Source: Acetobacteraceae bacterium
Lineage (GTDB): Bacteria > Pseudomonadota > Alphaproteobacteria > Acetobacterales > Acetobacteraceae
Assembly: GCA_947476855.1 (NCBI GenBank)
Contig: CANJSR010000026.1
Coordinates: 1 to 19,969 of the forward strand
Direction of reading: 5' to 3'
DNA length: 19,969 nt
The first letter of the stretch is position 1. Every line of letters starts with the position of its first letter. The position numbers were made by a program, and so were the translations under genes. The notes under the pieces were generated by a model that saw only the letters and a list, made by a program, of their open reading frames with translations, was not told the origin of the DNA and made no database searches. Shown here piece by piece: positions 1 to 7,863 of this stretch.

Positions 1-80
1 ACCTGGTGTTCTTCGCCACGTTCATCGGGTTCTTCCTGTTCCTGAATACCGTGCTTGTCGATCAACGGAAGACGGACTGA
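1..80 (+). CDS. ABC-2 type transporter permease (GldF-like), 3' end only
   Basis: Only the last 25 codons are in the window, reading in the frame that starts at base 3 and ending with TGA at 78-80. The visible residues are almost all hydrophobic (LVFFATFIGFFLFLN followed by TVLVDQRKTD). This is what the final membrane helix and short cytoplasmic tail of an ABC-2 type permease look like. The identity rests mainly on the next gene, a GldG-family protein that starts five bases after this stop. In this family GldF-type permeases and GldG-type proteins are encoded side by side and work with a GldA-type ATPase. The ATPase and the rest of the permease should lie to the left of the window. Confidence 0.7.
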   Translation, partial: LVFFATFIGFFLFLNTVLVDQRKTD

Positions 81-84
81 GACC

Positions 85-1986
85 ATGCGACGCCTCACGT
101 TTTCCATCATCGGTGTTATCGCCGCGCTGGCGATTGCCGTCGGCATCAACATGTTCGCGGATGCGCGCCTGGTCGGCACGCAGCTCGACCTGACCAAGGG
201 CGGCCTCTACACGCTGTCCGACGGCACCCGCAAAATCCTGTCCGGCTTGAAGGAGCCGATCACGCTGCGGCTGTTCTACTCCCGCCGCCTCGGCGCCACC
301 GTGCCGGTCTACGGCGGCTACGCCGACCAGGTGAGGGAGATGCTGCAACGCTATGCCCAGGTGGCGGACGGCCGCATCAAGCTCGAATTCTACGACCCCG
401 AGCCGTTCAGCGACACCGAGGACCGCGCCGTCGCCTATGGCCTGCAGGGCATCCCGGTCGACCAGGGCGGCACGCAGATCTATTTCGGCCTGGCGGGCAC
501 GAACCTGCAGGACGATGAACGAACGATCGCGTTCTTCCAGACCGAGCGGCAGCGCTTCCTGGAATTCGACCTGACCAAGCTGGTCTATGAACTGTCCAAC
601 CCCAAACGCCCGGTCATCGGCGTGATGTCGTCCCTGCCGCTGGATGGCGATCCGCGCATGATGATGATGAGCCGTGGGCAAGGTCCGGCCGGGCAGCCCT
701 ATGCCTCCACGATGCTGCTGCGGCAGACCAACAGCGTGCAGACGATCGCAACCGACGTGCAGGTGATCCCGCCCGAGGTCGAGGTCCTGCTGGTCGCGCA
801 GGCGCAGAACCTGCCGGACGCCACCCAGTATGCCGTCGACCAGTTCGTCATGCGCGGCGGGCGGCTGATGGCCATGGTCGACCCCTGGAGCGAGGCGACC
901 GCCGCGATCCCGTCCCAGACCGGCCAGCCGCCCACCGACACGGGCTCCAACCTGAAGAAGCTGTTCGACGCCTGGGGGATCGAGTTCGACACCTCCCAGA
1001 TCGTCGGCGACCTGACCGGTGCTTGGCGCGTGCGCGCGGGGCCGGAGGACAAGAACCAGGCCGTGAACTACGTCGCCTGGTTCAACATCCGCGACGGCGT
1101 GAACCATGACGATCCGGCCACCGTCGATCTGGGGCAGGTCGGCGTGGCCTCGGCCGGGTTCCTGCGCAAGGCGGACAAGGCCGACATCACCTTCACCCCG
1201 CTGCTGAGCACCAGTGCGCGCTCGGGCCTGATCCCGGTCGATCAGGTGAAGCAGCCGCGGCCCGTGCAGATGCTGGCGGACTTCAAGCCGGACGGGACCT
1301 CCCGCGTTGTCGCCGCCCGGGTGCGCGGCACGCTGAAATCGGCCTTCGACGGCCCGCCGCCCCTGGCCGAGGGCCAGACCCGCACCGAGAACCTGCCCGC
1401 CCACAAGGCGCAGACCGATGGGGCCGCCAATATGGTCATCGTCGCGGACACCGACATCCTGGCCGACCGGTTCTGGGTGCGCGTGTCCGACTTCTTCGGC
1501 CAGCAGCAGGCGATGCCCTTCGCCGACAACGGGCCCTTCCTGGCCAACCTGATCGGCACCCTGGCCGGCGGCGACGCGCTGATCGGCCTGCGCTCGCGCG
1601 GGGATACCAACCGGCCCTTCACGCTGGTGCAGGAAATGCAGGCGGATGCGGAGGCGAAGTTCCGCCAGACCGAACAGGGGCTGACCAAGCATCTGGAGGA
1701 GGTCGAGAAGAAGCTCCGCGGGCTGCGCTCGGGCGGCGGAGAGGGCAGCAAGACCGAAGCCGTGATCACCGCCGAACAGCGCGCCGCGATCGATGAGGCC
1801 CGCAAGGACATCGTCGACACCCGCCGCCAGTTGCGGGCGGTGCAGTTGGAACTGAACCGCGACATCTCCAGCCTCGACGCCGCGCTGAAGGTGTTCACCA
1901 TCGTGCTGGTGCCGGCGCTTCTGACGATCGTGGCCATCATCCTGGCCCTGGTGCAACGCGGCCGGCGCGCGAGGGCACGGGCGTGA
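85..1986 (+). CDS. GldG-family ABC transporter auxiliary protein
   Basis: The protein has 633 residues. An N-terminal membrane helix spans about residues 4-24, then a large extracytoplasmic region of the ABC-type auxiliary (GldG, PF09822-like) kind, a charged coiled-coil stretch at about 520-600, and a C-terminal helix at about 603-624 followed by an Arg/Ala-rich tail. Family knowledge: GldG pairs with a GldF permease and GldA ATPase. In gliding Bacteroidetes the set supports motility, but in proteobacteria the exported substrate is unknown. I chose ATG at 85 because the longer TTG start at 55 lies inside the permease gene and adds a non-hydrophobic extension. The ATG is four bases past the permease stop, which suggests translational coupling. 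A run of four methionines lies near residue 193. The DUF4340 gene follows in the same operon. Confidence 0.88.
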   Translation: MRRLTFSIIGVIAALAIAVGINMFADARLVGTQLDLTKGGLYTLSDGTRKILSGLKEPITLRLFYSRRLGATVPVYGGYADQVREMLQRYAQVADGRIKLEFYDPEPFSDTEDRAVAYGLQGIPVDQGGTQIYFGLAGTNLQDDERTIAFFQTERQRFLEFDLTKLVYELSNPKRPVIGVMSSLPLDGDPRMMMMSRGQGPAGQPYASTMLLRQTNSVQTIATDVQVIPPEVEVLLVAQAQNLPDATQYAVDQFVMRGGRLMAMVDPWSEATAAIPSQTGQPPTDTGSNLKKLFDAWGIEFDTSQIVGDLTGAWRVRAGPEDKNQAVNYVAWFNIRDGVNHDDPATVDLGQVGVASAGFLRKADKADITFTPLLSTSARSGLIPVDQVKQPRPVQMLADFKPDGTSRVVAARVRGTLKSAFDGPPPLAEGQTRTENLPAHKAQTDGAANMVIVADTDILADRFWVRVSDFFGQQQAMPFADNGPFLANLIGTLAGGDALIGLRSRGDTNRPFTLVQEMQADAEAKFRQTEQGLTKHLEEVEKKLRGLRSGGGEGSKTEAVITAEQRAAIDEARKDIVDTRRQLRAVQLELNRDISSLDAALKVFTIVLVPALLTIVAIILALVQRGRRARARA

Positions 1987-2020
1987 TGGCTGGCCTTCCG
2001 ATCCCCCGAGGACTCCCGCT

Positions 2021-3127
2021 ATGACCCCGCGCACTCTCTCGATCCTGGTCGTTGTCGGTGCCGTTGCCCTGGGTGGCGGCTGGTATTTCGGCTCCGCCAC
2101 CAAGCCGGCCCAGCAGGTCGCGATCGACTCCGGGACGCTGATGTTCCCCAACCTGGCACCCCGGCTGAAGGACGCCGCGAAGATCGAGATCGTCAGCCAG
2201 GGCAAGACCACCACGCTGGTGCTGGCCGACGGGCGCTGGGGGCTCGCCGATCGCGGCGGCTATCCGATCCTGGACACAAAGCTGCGCGGCATGCTGACCG
2301 CGCTGACCGAGCTGCGGCTCCTGGAACCCCGCACCTCCGACGCCGAACAGCTTCGCCGGCTGGGGGTGGAGGAGCCGGACGCCAAGGACTCCAAATCCAG
2401 CCTGCTGCGGCTGCTGGACGGCTCGGGCAAGCCGATCCTGTCGATCATTACCGGCCATCGCCGGGTGCGCGCGCAGGCCAAGGTCCCCGAGCAGATCTAT
2501 GTCCGCCGTCCCGGGGAAACCCAGGCCTGGCTGGCCGAGGGCGCGTTGCAGGTCGATGCCGACCCGCAGCTCTGGCTTGATCGCGATGTCATGAACATCG
2601 ACAACAAACGGATCGCCGGGGCGGTCATCACCCGGGATGGGCAGACGCTGACGCTCGCCCGCAAGGACGATAAGCTGGACGTCACCGACCCGGCCGATCA
2701 CCCGCCGCTGGACGACTATCGCGTGGAAGATGTCGGGCGAGCGTTTGAGCACGTGACGTTTCAGGACGTGCAGCCGAACAGCACGCCCGTGGGCGACGAA
2801 ATCGGACGCGGCGTGTTCACCACGACCGATGGGCTGACCATCACGGCGACCGTCTTCAAGGCGGAAAAGGACATCTTGGCTCGGTTCGCGGTCACCGGCG
2901 ACGACAAGGCCAAGGAAGAAGCACTTACGCTTACCACCCGCCTCAGGAACTGGACCTATCAGCTTGGCGCGTGGAAGGAAAAGGCGCTGGTGCCGACTCT
3001 GGCCGACCTGAAGAAGGCCGAGGCGACACCGCCCGCCGCCGAAACGCCACCACCGGCCCCGGTCGGCGCGACAACCGAAGCGCCGGCGGAAACGCCGGCC
3101 CCCGCCGGCGAAACCCCGAAGCCGTAG
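2021..3127 (+). CDS. DUF4340 domain-containing membrane-anchored protein
   Basis: The protein has 368 residues. It begins with a single membrane anchor at about residues 4-26 (SILVVVGAVALGGGWYFGSA), followed by a soluble, presumably periplasmic region with the repeated beta-rich segments seen in DUF4340 proteins. These include a W-x-L-A-D segment near residue 70 and a PADHPPLDDYRVEDV stretch in the middle. The last 40 or so residues are a Pro/Ala/Thr/Glu-rich low-complexity tail. DUF4340 genes commonly sit directly after gldG-like genes, as here with a 34-base gap, so it is probably a further component of the same ABC system. Its molecular role is not known. The start is an ATG at 2021 with GAGGA a few bases upstream. 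The next gene converges on it. Confidence 0.85.
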   Translation: MTPRTLSILVVVGAVALGGGWYFGSATKPAQQVAIDSGTLMFPNLAPRLKDAAKIEIVSQGKTTTLVLADGRWGLADRGGYPILDTKLRGMLTALTELRLLEPRTSDAEQLRRLGVEEPDAKDSKSSLLRLLDGSGKPILSIITGHRRVRAQAKVPEQIYVRRPGETQAWLAEGALQVDADPQLWLDRDVMNIDNKRIAGAVITRDGQTLTLARKDDKLDVTDPADHPPLDDYRVEDVGRAFEHVTFQDVQPNSTPVGDEIGRGVFTTTDGLTITATVFKAEKDILARFAVTGDDKAKEEALTLTTRLRNWTYQLGAWKEKALVPTLADLKKAEATPPAAETPPPAPVGATTEAPAETPAPAGETPKP

Positions 3128-3136
3128 TGAGCCGAT

Positions 3137-3156
3137 GCGGGGCCGGTCAGCCCCGC
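3137..3156. terminator. Possible bidirectional terminator hairpin
   Basis: A perfect 7-bp stem (GCGGGGC/GCCCCGC) with a 6-base loop lies between the stop codons of two convergent genes and overlaps the stop of the minus-strand gene. It has no U-tract on either strand, so it may act only weakly or as an mRNA end-protecting structure. Confidence 0.4.
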
Positions 3157-4733
3157 TTGATGTTCCAGAACAGCGGTCCCGACGACACAACGCGATCGAC
3201 CAGGGTCTTGCGATAGGCCGTCGGGATCTGGAACTGGCCCAGCGTCACGGTCGGCACCTGCTCGTAATTCTCCTGCTGAATGGCGGCGGCGATCTTCTTG
3301 CGGGCTTCGATGTCCGGGGCATCCAGCCATTCCTGGGTCATGCCCTCAATCTTCGCGTTGTCATACCACCCGAACCACCCGGACAACCCGCCGCCACGGA
3401 AAGGCGCGGTCACGACCGGATTGATGACGAAGCCGCCGGTGAACCAGGTGTGGAACACCGACCAGCCACCTTTATCCACCGACTCCCGGCTAGCTCGGCG
3501 TTGCACGACGGAGCCCCAGTCGGTCGCGACGAGTTCGGCATTGATGCCGATCTTCTTGAGCATGTCGTAGGTGATGTCGCCCAACGGACCGATGGTGGCG
3601 AAGTCGGTGGGGTTGATGACGACGGCGCGCTGGCCGCTGTACCCAGCCTCCCGCACCATCTTCTTCGCGGCTTCCAGGTCTCCCTTCAGGATCGGAAGGT
3701 CGGTTTGGCTGCCATAGGTCGTGCCGCAGGGGAACTGGGAGCGGCAGATGTTCCAGTATTCTGGATCGTTGCCGGTGATAGCACCCATATAGTCTTCCTG
3801 GTTCACCGCCATCTGCACGGCGCGCCGCAGTCTCACGTCGTTGAACGGCGGATGCAGGTGGTTGAAGCGCAGGCCGCCATAGTACCCCATCGGGTTGGAA
3901 GGGGCGAGCAGGATGTCCTTGTTGCGCTTCAGCAATGGGACCAGGTCGGCCTGGGCCTGTTCGTACCAATCGACCTCCCCGGACTGCAAGGCGGCGGCCG
4001 CTGTTGCCGCGTCCGGAATGATCTTCCATTCGATCCGTTCGAAATGCGCCATCTTGCCGCCGGCGGTCCAGTCGGGCTTCTCCTGCCGGGGCACATAGTT
4101 CTGGTTCTTCGCCCAGGAGGCACTGCTGCCGGAGTTGTATTCGTCCTTGAGAAACCGATACGGACCCGATCCAACGATCTCGGTGATGGTCTTGAACGGA
4201 TCGGTCTTGGCGATCCGTTCCGGCATCATGAAGGGGATCTGCGCGTCGGGCTTGGCCATGGCCGCAATCAGCAGCGGGAAAGGCCGCTTGAGCGTCACCT
4301 TGATGGTGCGATCATCCGCGGTGCCCCAGGAGTCGACGACCTTGGCAACAGTCTGGCCGAACGTATCCCGGGCCGACCAGCGCGCAAGGCTGGCGGCGCA
4401 GTCCTTGGCCAGGACGGGTTCCCCGTCATGGAACTTCAGGCCTTCACGCAACTTGATCAGATAGGTCCGGCCATCGTCCGAGACGGTGAACCCGTCCGCC
4501 ATCTGCGGCGTGGGTTGCTGGTCCTGCGTCATGCCGAACAGCGTGTCCCACACCATCCAGGCATGATTGGCCGTGACCGCGGCCGTGGTGAGGATGGGAT
4601 CGAGCACCGTAAGATTGGACTGGGGCACGAACCGCAGCACCCGGGAGTTGGCCGGTTGTGCGATGGCAATGCGTGGCAGCGTCGTCGCGGCGACACCCGC
4701 CGCCGCGCCTTGAAGGAGTGACCGTCGTTTCAT
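3147..4733 (-). CDS. ABC transporter substrate-binding protein, peptide/nickel type (SBP_bac_5)
   Basis: The 528-residue protein is an exported solute receptor of the dipeptide/oligopeptide/nickel family (PF00496). Residues 1-25 form a signal peptide with a twin-arginine start (KRRSLLQG) and an AIA-Q cleavage site, so export by Tat or Sec to the periplasm is expected. The mature domain begins with the usual L-D-P strand (LTVLDP, 41-46), carries the family signature KLREGLKFHDGEPVLAKD (94-111), and later VGSGPYRF. ATG at 4733 was preferred over the longer frame because GGGAG precedes it and the signal peptide starts there. No permease or ATPase gene is adjacent, so it is an orphan receptor. 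An SDR gene lies upstream on the same strand, but a strong hairpin separates them. The ligand is unknown. Confidence 0.92.
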   Translation of the reverse strand: MKRRSLLQGAAAGVAATTLPRIAIAQPANSRVLRFVPQSNLTVLDPILTTAAVTANHAWMVWDTLFGMTQDQQPTPQMADGFTVSDDGRTYLIKLREGLKFHDGEPVLAKDCAASLARWSARDTFGQTVAKVVDSWGTADDRTIKVTLKRPFPLLIAAMAKPDAQIPFMMPERIAKTDPFKTITEIVGSGPYRFLKDEYNSGSSASWAKNQNYVPRQEKPDWTAGGKMAHFERIEWKIIPDAATAAAALQSGEVDWYEQAQADLVPLLKRNKDILLAPSNPMGYYGGLRFNHLHPPFNDVRLRRAVQMAVNQEDYMGAITGNDPEYWNICRSQFPCGTTYGSQTDLPILKGDLEAAKKMVREAGYSGQRAVVINPTDFATIGPLGDITYDMLKKIGINAELVATDWGSVVQRRASRESVDKGGWSVFHTWFTGGFVINPVVTAPFRGGGLSGWFGWYDNAKIEGMTQEWLDAPDIEARKKIAAAIQQENYEQVPTVTLGQFQIPTAYRKTLVDRVVSSGPLFWNIKRG

Positions 4734-4854
4734 GATGATCTCCCAGCCCTGTTGCGGCGCAGCATGTCGCGTTCCCCACGACACCGCAAGCGATTACGAC
4801 GCCGCCCTTAAATTCGCGGAACGGACGAAGTCGTAACGAGACTGGGTTGGGCGT

Positions 4855-4882
4855 GGTACTGGCACTGTTGCGTGCCAGTACC
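4855..4882 (-). terminator. Terminator-like hairpin after the SDR gene
   Basis: A perfect 11-bp stem (GGTACTGGCAC/GTGCCAGTACC) with a 6-base loop lies 33 bases past the stop of the SDR gene at 4916, in the 182-base gap before the next gene on the same strand. It is not followed by a clear U-tract. It probably ends or attenuates SDR transcription, making the downstream binding-protein gene at least partly independent. Confidence 0.55.
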
Positions 4883-4915
4883 CGAACTCAGCTAAAGAGC
4901 CCCAGTCGCTGGCGC

Positions 4916-5701
4916 TCAGAGACTCCCAGTCGAGGGTGCTCCATAAATTTTATTCCGCAGGCGGCGCATGCCGGAGAGCCAGCGGTTGCGATCCTTCGTC
5001 TTGCGCATCTCGTACTCATGGACGGTCTGATGGGAGAGGATCATGAACCGCTCCGCCTCCATCGCTTCCAGCACGATCTGCGCGACCTCGGTCGCCGTCA
5101 TGACGCCGTCGACGCTGGCCGCGCCGGGCCGTCCCGGCCTGGTCATGCCCGTCAGCACCGATTGCGGGCACAGGACGGAGACGCCGATGCCACGGTCGCC
5201 ATACTGGATCGCCAGATGTTCCGCGAGCGAGACGGCCGCGCCTTTCGTCACGCCGTAGGCCATGGAGTTCATCGACGTCAGCAGCCCCGCGGCGGAGGCG
5301 GTGTTCAGCAGATAGCCCGACCCGCGCGCCAGCATGCCGGGCACCAGGACCCGCGCGGCGAAGACGTGGCTGAGGACATGGATCCGCCAATTCAGGTCCC
5401 AGTCGGCGTCCGAGGCGTCTTCCATGCCAGGGCGGGAGATGCCAGCGTTCGAATAATAGATGTCGACCGGGCCGTACTTCGCCTCGGCCGCGGCGATCAA
5501 CGCCTGGATGTCGGCTTCCTTCGAGACATCGGTCGGAACGGCGAGACCATTGATATCGCTTGCAACCTTGGCCAGTTTTTCGGCCGCCAGGTCGGCGACG
5601 ACGACACCGCGGGCACCGGCCGCGGCAAAGGCTCTCGCCACCGCTTCGCCGATACCGCTGGCCGCGCCGGTTACAACGCAGACCTTGCCTCTTGGATGCA
5701 T
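4916..5701 (-). CDS. SDR family NAD(P)-dependent oxidoreductase
   Basis: The 261-residue protein is a classical short-chain dehydrogenase/reductase. It has the cofactor motif TGAASGIG (11-18), an acidic D37 at the end of the second strand (usually an NAD(H) preference), the structural NAG (85-87), catalytic S136 in NTASAAG, and YGVTK with Y149 and K153. The C-terminal 40 residues (HEYEMRKTKDRNRWLSGMRR region) are basic and longer than in the most compact members. The start is ATG at 5701, preceded by CGGGAG; the frame stays open upstream but that extension has no SDR sequence. The substrate, an alcohol or ketone, cannot be named. It is divergent from the binding-protein/amidase pair across a 529-base gap. 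Confidence 0.92.
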   Translation of the reverse strand: MHPRGKVCVVTGAASGIGEAVARAFAAAGARGVVVADLAAEKLAKVASDINGLAVPTDVSKEADIQALIAAAEAKYGPVDIYYSNAGISRPGMEDASDADWDLNWRIHVLSHVFAARVLVPGMLARGSGYLLNTASAAGLLTSMNSMAYGVTKGAAVSLAEHLAIQYGDRGIGVSVLCPQSVLTGMTRPGRPGAASVDGVMTATEVAQIVLEAMEAERFMILSHQTVHEYEMRKTKDRNRWLSGMRRLRNKIYGAPSTGSL

Positions 5702-6230
5702 GCTTCGAACTCCCGTGATTGCGAATGGCTTGTTGGCGGGATTGTCGCAGTGGGCACCGGAACTGACAACCGGCCGGTGGGGTTCGTTCCCGGGACTAAT
5801 GGGCAATGCAGGCCTCGCGATCCACCGGGGAGGCCGCCAGCCCCCCGGCCCACAATTTATGCCGACCCAGTGGAGACTCGCACGAATAGTCCAATTCATA
5901 CGCACCAAATGTGCCTTCAGCGTGCAGAGCGCACTGACCGGGTCGTCCGACGTACCGCAGAGGACGCACCCAGGCTTCCCGCCGAACCCAATTCGCCTAA
6001 ATTACCATCTATATGATCAAATTATAGTCTTCCTGTCGACCAACTCCCTGCCGGGCGTGCGGTATTCTCCTGGGGGCAGGGCCAGCGTGGTCGGACTCCT
6101 CGTTGCTGTGCGTCGTACGACCCGGTTCCCCATTGAACTGGCACATCGATTGCAGCGCCGACCCAAAGCACGCACCCGTCCGGCGGCCCAGTGGCGGGAC
6201 CCGCGGGCAGGCGCGTGGCAGGAGGCATTT
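5702..6230. other. 529-base divergent intergenic region
   Basis: I see no credible gene here; the open frames across it have no recognisable domains and are extensions or shadows of neighbours. It must hold the promoters for the SDR gene (-) and the binding-protein gene (+). Visible structure: a 10-base palindrome ACCGGCCGGT at 5769-5778, a GGCCTC/GAGGCC inverted repeat (5811-5816, 5830-5835), and an unusually AT-rich patch at about 6000-6030. That patch contains a CTATA/TATAG dyad and a consensus TATAAT on the minus strand (6026 to 6021), for which I find no convincing -35 partner. A strong GGAGG ribosome site at 6221-6225 belongs to the downstream gene. Confidence 0.6.
6009..6027. promoter_or_regulatory. 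AT-rich inverted repeat, possible operator
   Basis: CTATA (6009-6013) and TATAG (6023-6027) form a dyad around a 9-base centre in an AT-rich island within GC-rich surroundings. It lies about 205 bases upstream of the binding-protein start and about 310 bases upstream of the divergent SDR start. It could bind a regulator shared by both genes, but the half-sites are short. Confidence 0.25.
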
Positions 6231-7838
6231 ATGGACGAATGGAAAATCGGCCGGCGCGGGAGCCTCGGATTGGCCGCGGCGCTCACCGTGCCAGGCGTGG
6301 CACAGGCTCAGCGTCAGCAGCACCTGCGGATCGCCATGACCGCGTCCGATATCCCGACCACGACCGGCATGCCGAACAACGGCGCCGAGGGCATGCGCTT
6401 TGTCGGCTATCCGGTCTTCGAACCGCTCGTGGACTGGGATTTGCTCAACCCGGCGGACAAGCGCGTGGGCTTCCGCCCTGGGCTCGCGACTGAATGGGCG
6501 GTGGATGAAACCCGCTTGAAATGGACGTTCAAGCTGCGGCCGGAAGTGACGTTCCACGACGGCAGCGCGTTCAACGCTGATTCCGTTGTGTGGAACTTCG
6601 CCCGTCTCTACGACGATAAGTCCCCGCAGTTCGAGGTCGCGGCTTCCGGCATCGCCCGTGCCCGCGTGCCGCAGGTCGCCAAGTGGGAGAAGGTGGACGA
6701 CTTCACCGTCGCGATCTGGACCAAGCTGCCCACCAGCTTCTTCCCCCAGCTTCTGGCCTGGATCCCGATGGCGAGCCCGGGCCAGTACGAAAAGGTCGGC
6801 AAGGACTGGGCCGCCTTCGCCCGGCAACCCTCCGGCACCGGACCGTTCCGGATTACCCGCGTGGTGCAGCAGCAGAGCATCGAGATGCAGCGCAACGCGA
6901 CCTATTGGGCCCCGGAACGCCGTCCCAAGGTCGATCGCGTCACCCTGTTTCCGATGCCGGAGGCGAATACACGGCTCGCGGCCCTGCGGTCGGGCCAGGT
7001 CGACTGGATCGAGGTACCGCCGCCCGATGGCATCCCGTCTTTGCGCCAGGCGAAGTTCCAGGTCACCACGAAGATCTATCCGCATATCTGGCCCTGGGTG
7101 TTCAGCATGCAGGGCGACAGCCCGTTCCGCGACAAGCGCGTGCGCCACGCCGCCAACTGGGCGGTGGATCGCGCGGGCCTGGTGCAGTTGCTGAATGAAA
7201 CCGCCCTGCCCGCCAGCGGCTTCGTGGCCGCGGGCGACGTGAACTACGGCAAGCCGCCGATCCAGTTCACGTACGACCTGGAAAAGGCCCGCGCGCTGAT
7301 GAAGGACGCCGGTTACGGCCCCGACAAGCCGGCCCGCATCAAGGTCATGATCTCCACGTCCGGATCGGGGCAGATGATGCCGATCCCGATGAATGAACTG
7401 ATCCAGCGCAACCTGGAGCAGGCCTATTTCAAGGTCGAGTTCGATGTCGTCGAGTGGGGCCAGATGCTTCTGGGCTTCCGCCAGTTGCCCGACAGCACGA
7501 TCAACCGCGGTCGCCACGCGATGAACATCAGCCTCACCTGGACCGATCCGTCCGTCTGGTTCCGCTGGTTCCACAGCGCGGCGGCGACGCCCGTGTCCTC
7601 CAACTGGGGGCACTGGAAAAACGACGCCTATGACAAGCTGCTCGACCAGGTCGCCAACACCTTCGATCCGGTGGAGGTCGACAAGCTGTTGGCCCAGGCG
7701 CACGAAATCCTGGTGGAGGAAAGCCCGTGGCTGTGGATCGTGCATGACCTCAATCCACGCGCGTTCTCTCCGAAGGTGCGCGGCTATCGTCCGGTGCAGA
7801 GCTGGATGCAGGACTTCACGCAGGTGAGCATCGACTGA
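6231..7838 (+). CDS. ABC transporter substrate-binding protein, peptide type (SBP_bac_5)
   Basis: The 535-residue protein is a second periplasmic receptor of the SBP_bac_5 family. Its N-terminus has a GRRGSLGLAAAL core and cleavage near AQA-Q at about residue 26. The mature part has the family signature LKWTFKLRPEVTFHDGSAFN (96-115), then GTGPFRITR, and near the end LLAQAHEILVEESPWLWIVH. The frame is open far upstream, but ATG at 6231 is preceded by GGAGG at 6221-6225 and is the only start that gives a signal peptide. The amidase gene begins 25 bases after the stop, so the two are very likely one operon, suggesting capture of an amide- or peptide-like solute that is then hydrolysed. No permease or ATPase gene is nearby. 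Confidence 0.93.
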   Translation: MDEWKIGRRGSLGLAAALTVPGVAQAQRQQHLRIAMTASDIPTTTGMPNNGAEGMRFVGYPVFEPLVDWDLLNPADKRVGFRPGLATEWAVDETRLKWTFKLRPEVTFHDGSAFNADSVVWNFARLYDDKSPQFEVAASGIARARVPQVAKWEKVDDFTVAIWTKLPTSFFPQLLAWIPMASPGQYEKVGKDWAAFARQPSGTGPFRITRVVQQQSIEMQRNATYWAPERRPKVDRVTLFPMPEANTRLAALRSGQVDWIEVPPPDGIPSLRQAKFQVTTKIYPHIWPWVFSMQGDSPFRDKRVRHAANWAVDRAGLVQLLNETALPASGFVAAGDVNYGKPPIQFTYDLEKARALMKDAGYGPDKPARIKVMISTSGSGQMMPIPMNELIQRNLEQAYFKVEFDVVEWGQMLLGFRQLPDSTINRGRHAMNISLTWTDPSVWFRWFHSAAATPVSSNWGHWKNDAYDKLLDQVANTFDPVEVDKLLAQAHEILVEESPWLWIVHDLNPRAFSPKVRGYRPVQSWMQDFTQVSID

Positions 7839-7863
7839 GGCGGCATACGGAGAGGACCCCATC

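Noticed and set aside
22..2214. 730-codon minus-strand open frame
   Set aside because: It is antisense to the GldG-family and DUF4340 genes, has no domain, is rich in Arg, Gly, Leu, His and Gln as mirror frames of GC-rich genes are, and no ribosome site supports it.
3135..4721. 528-codon plus-strand open frame
   Set aside because: It is the antisense shadow of the first SBP_bac_5 gene, whose signal peptide, family signature and ribosome site are all clear on the other strand.
5460..6230. N-terminal extension of the second binding protein
   Set aside because: The frame is open, but the extension overlaps the SDR gene, has no domain, and ignores the strong GGAGG and signal peptide at 6231.
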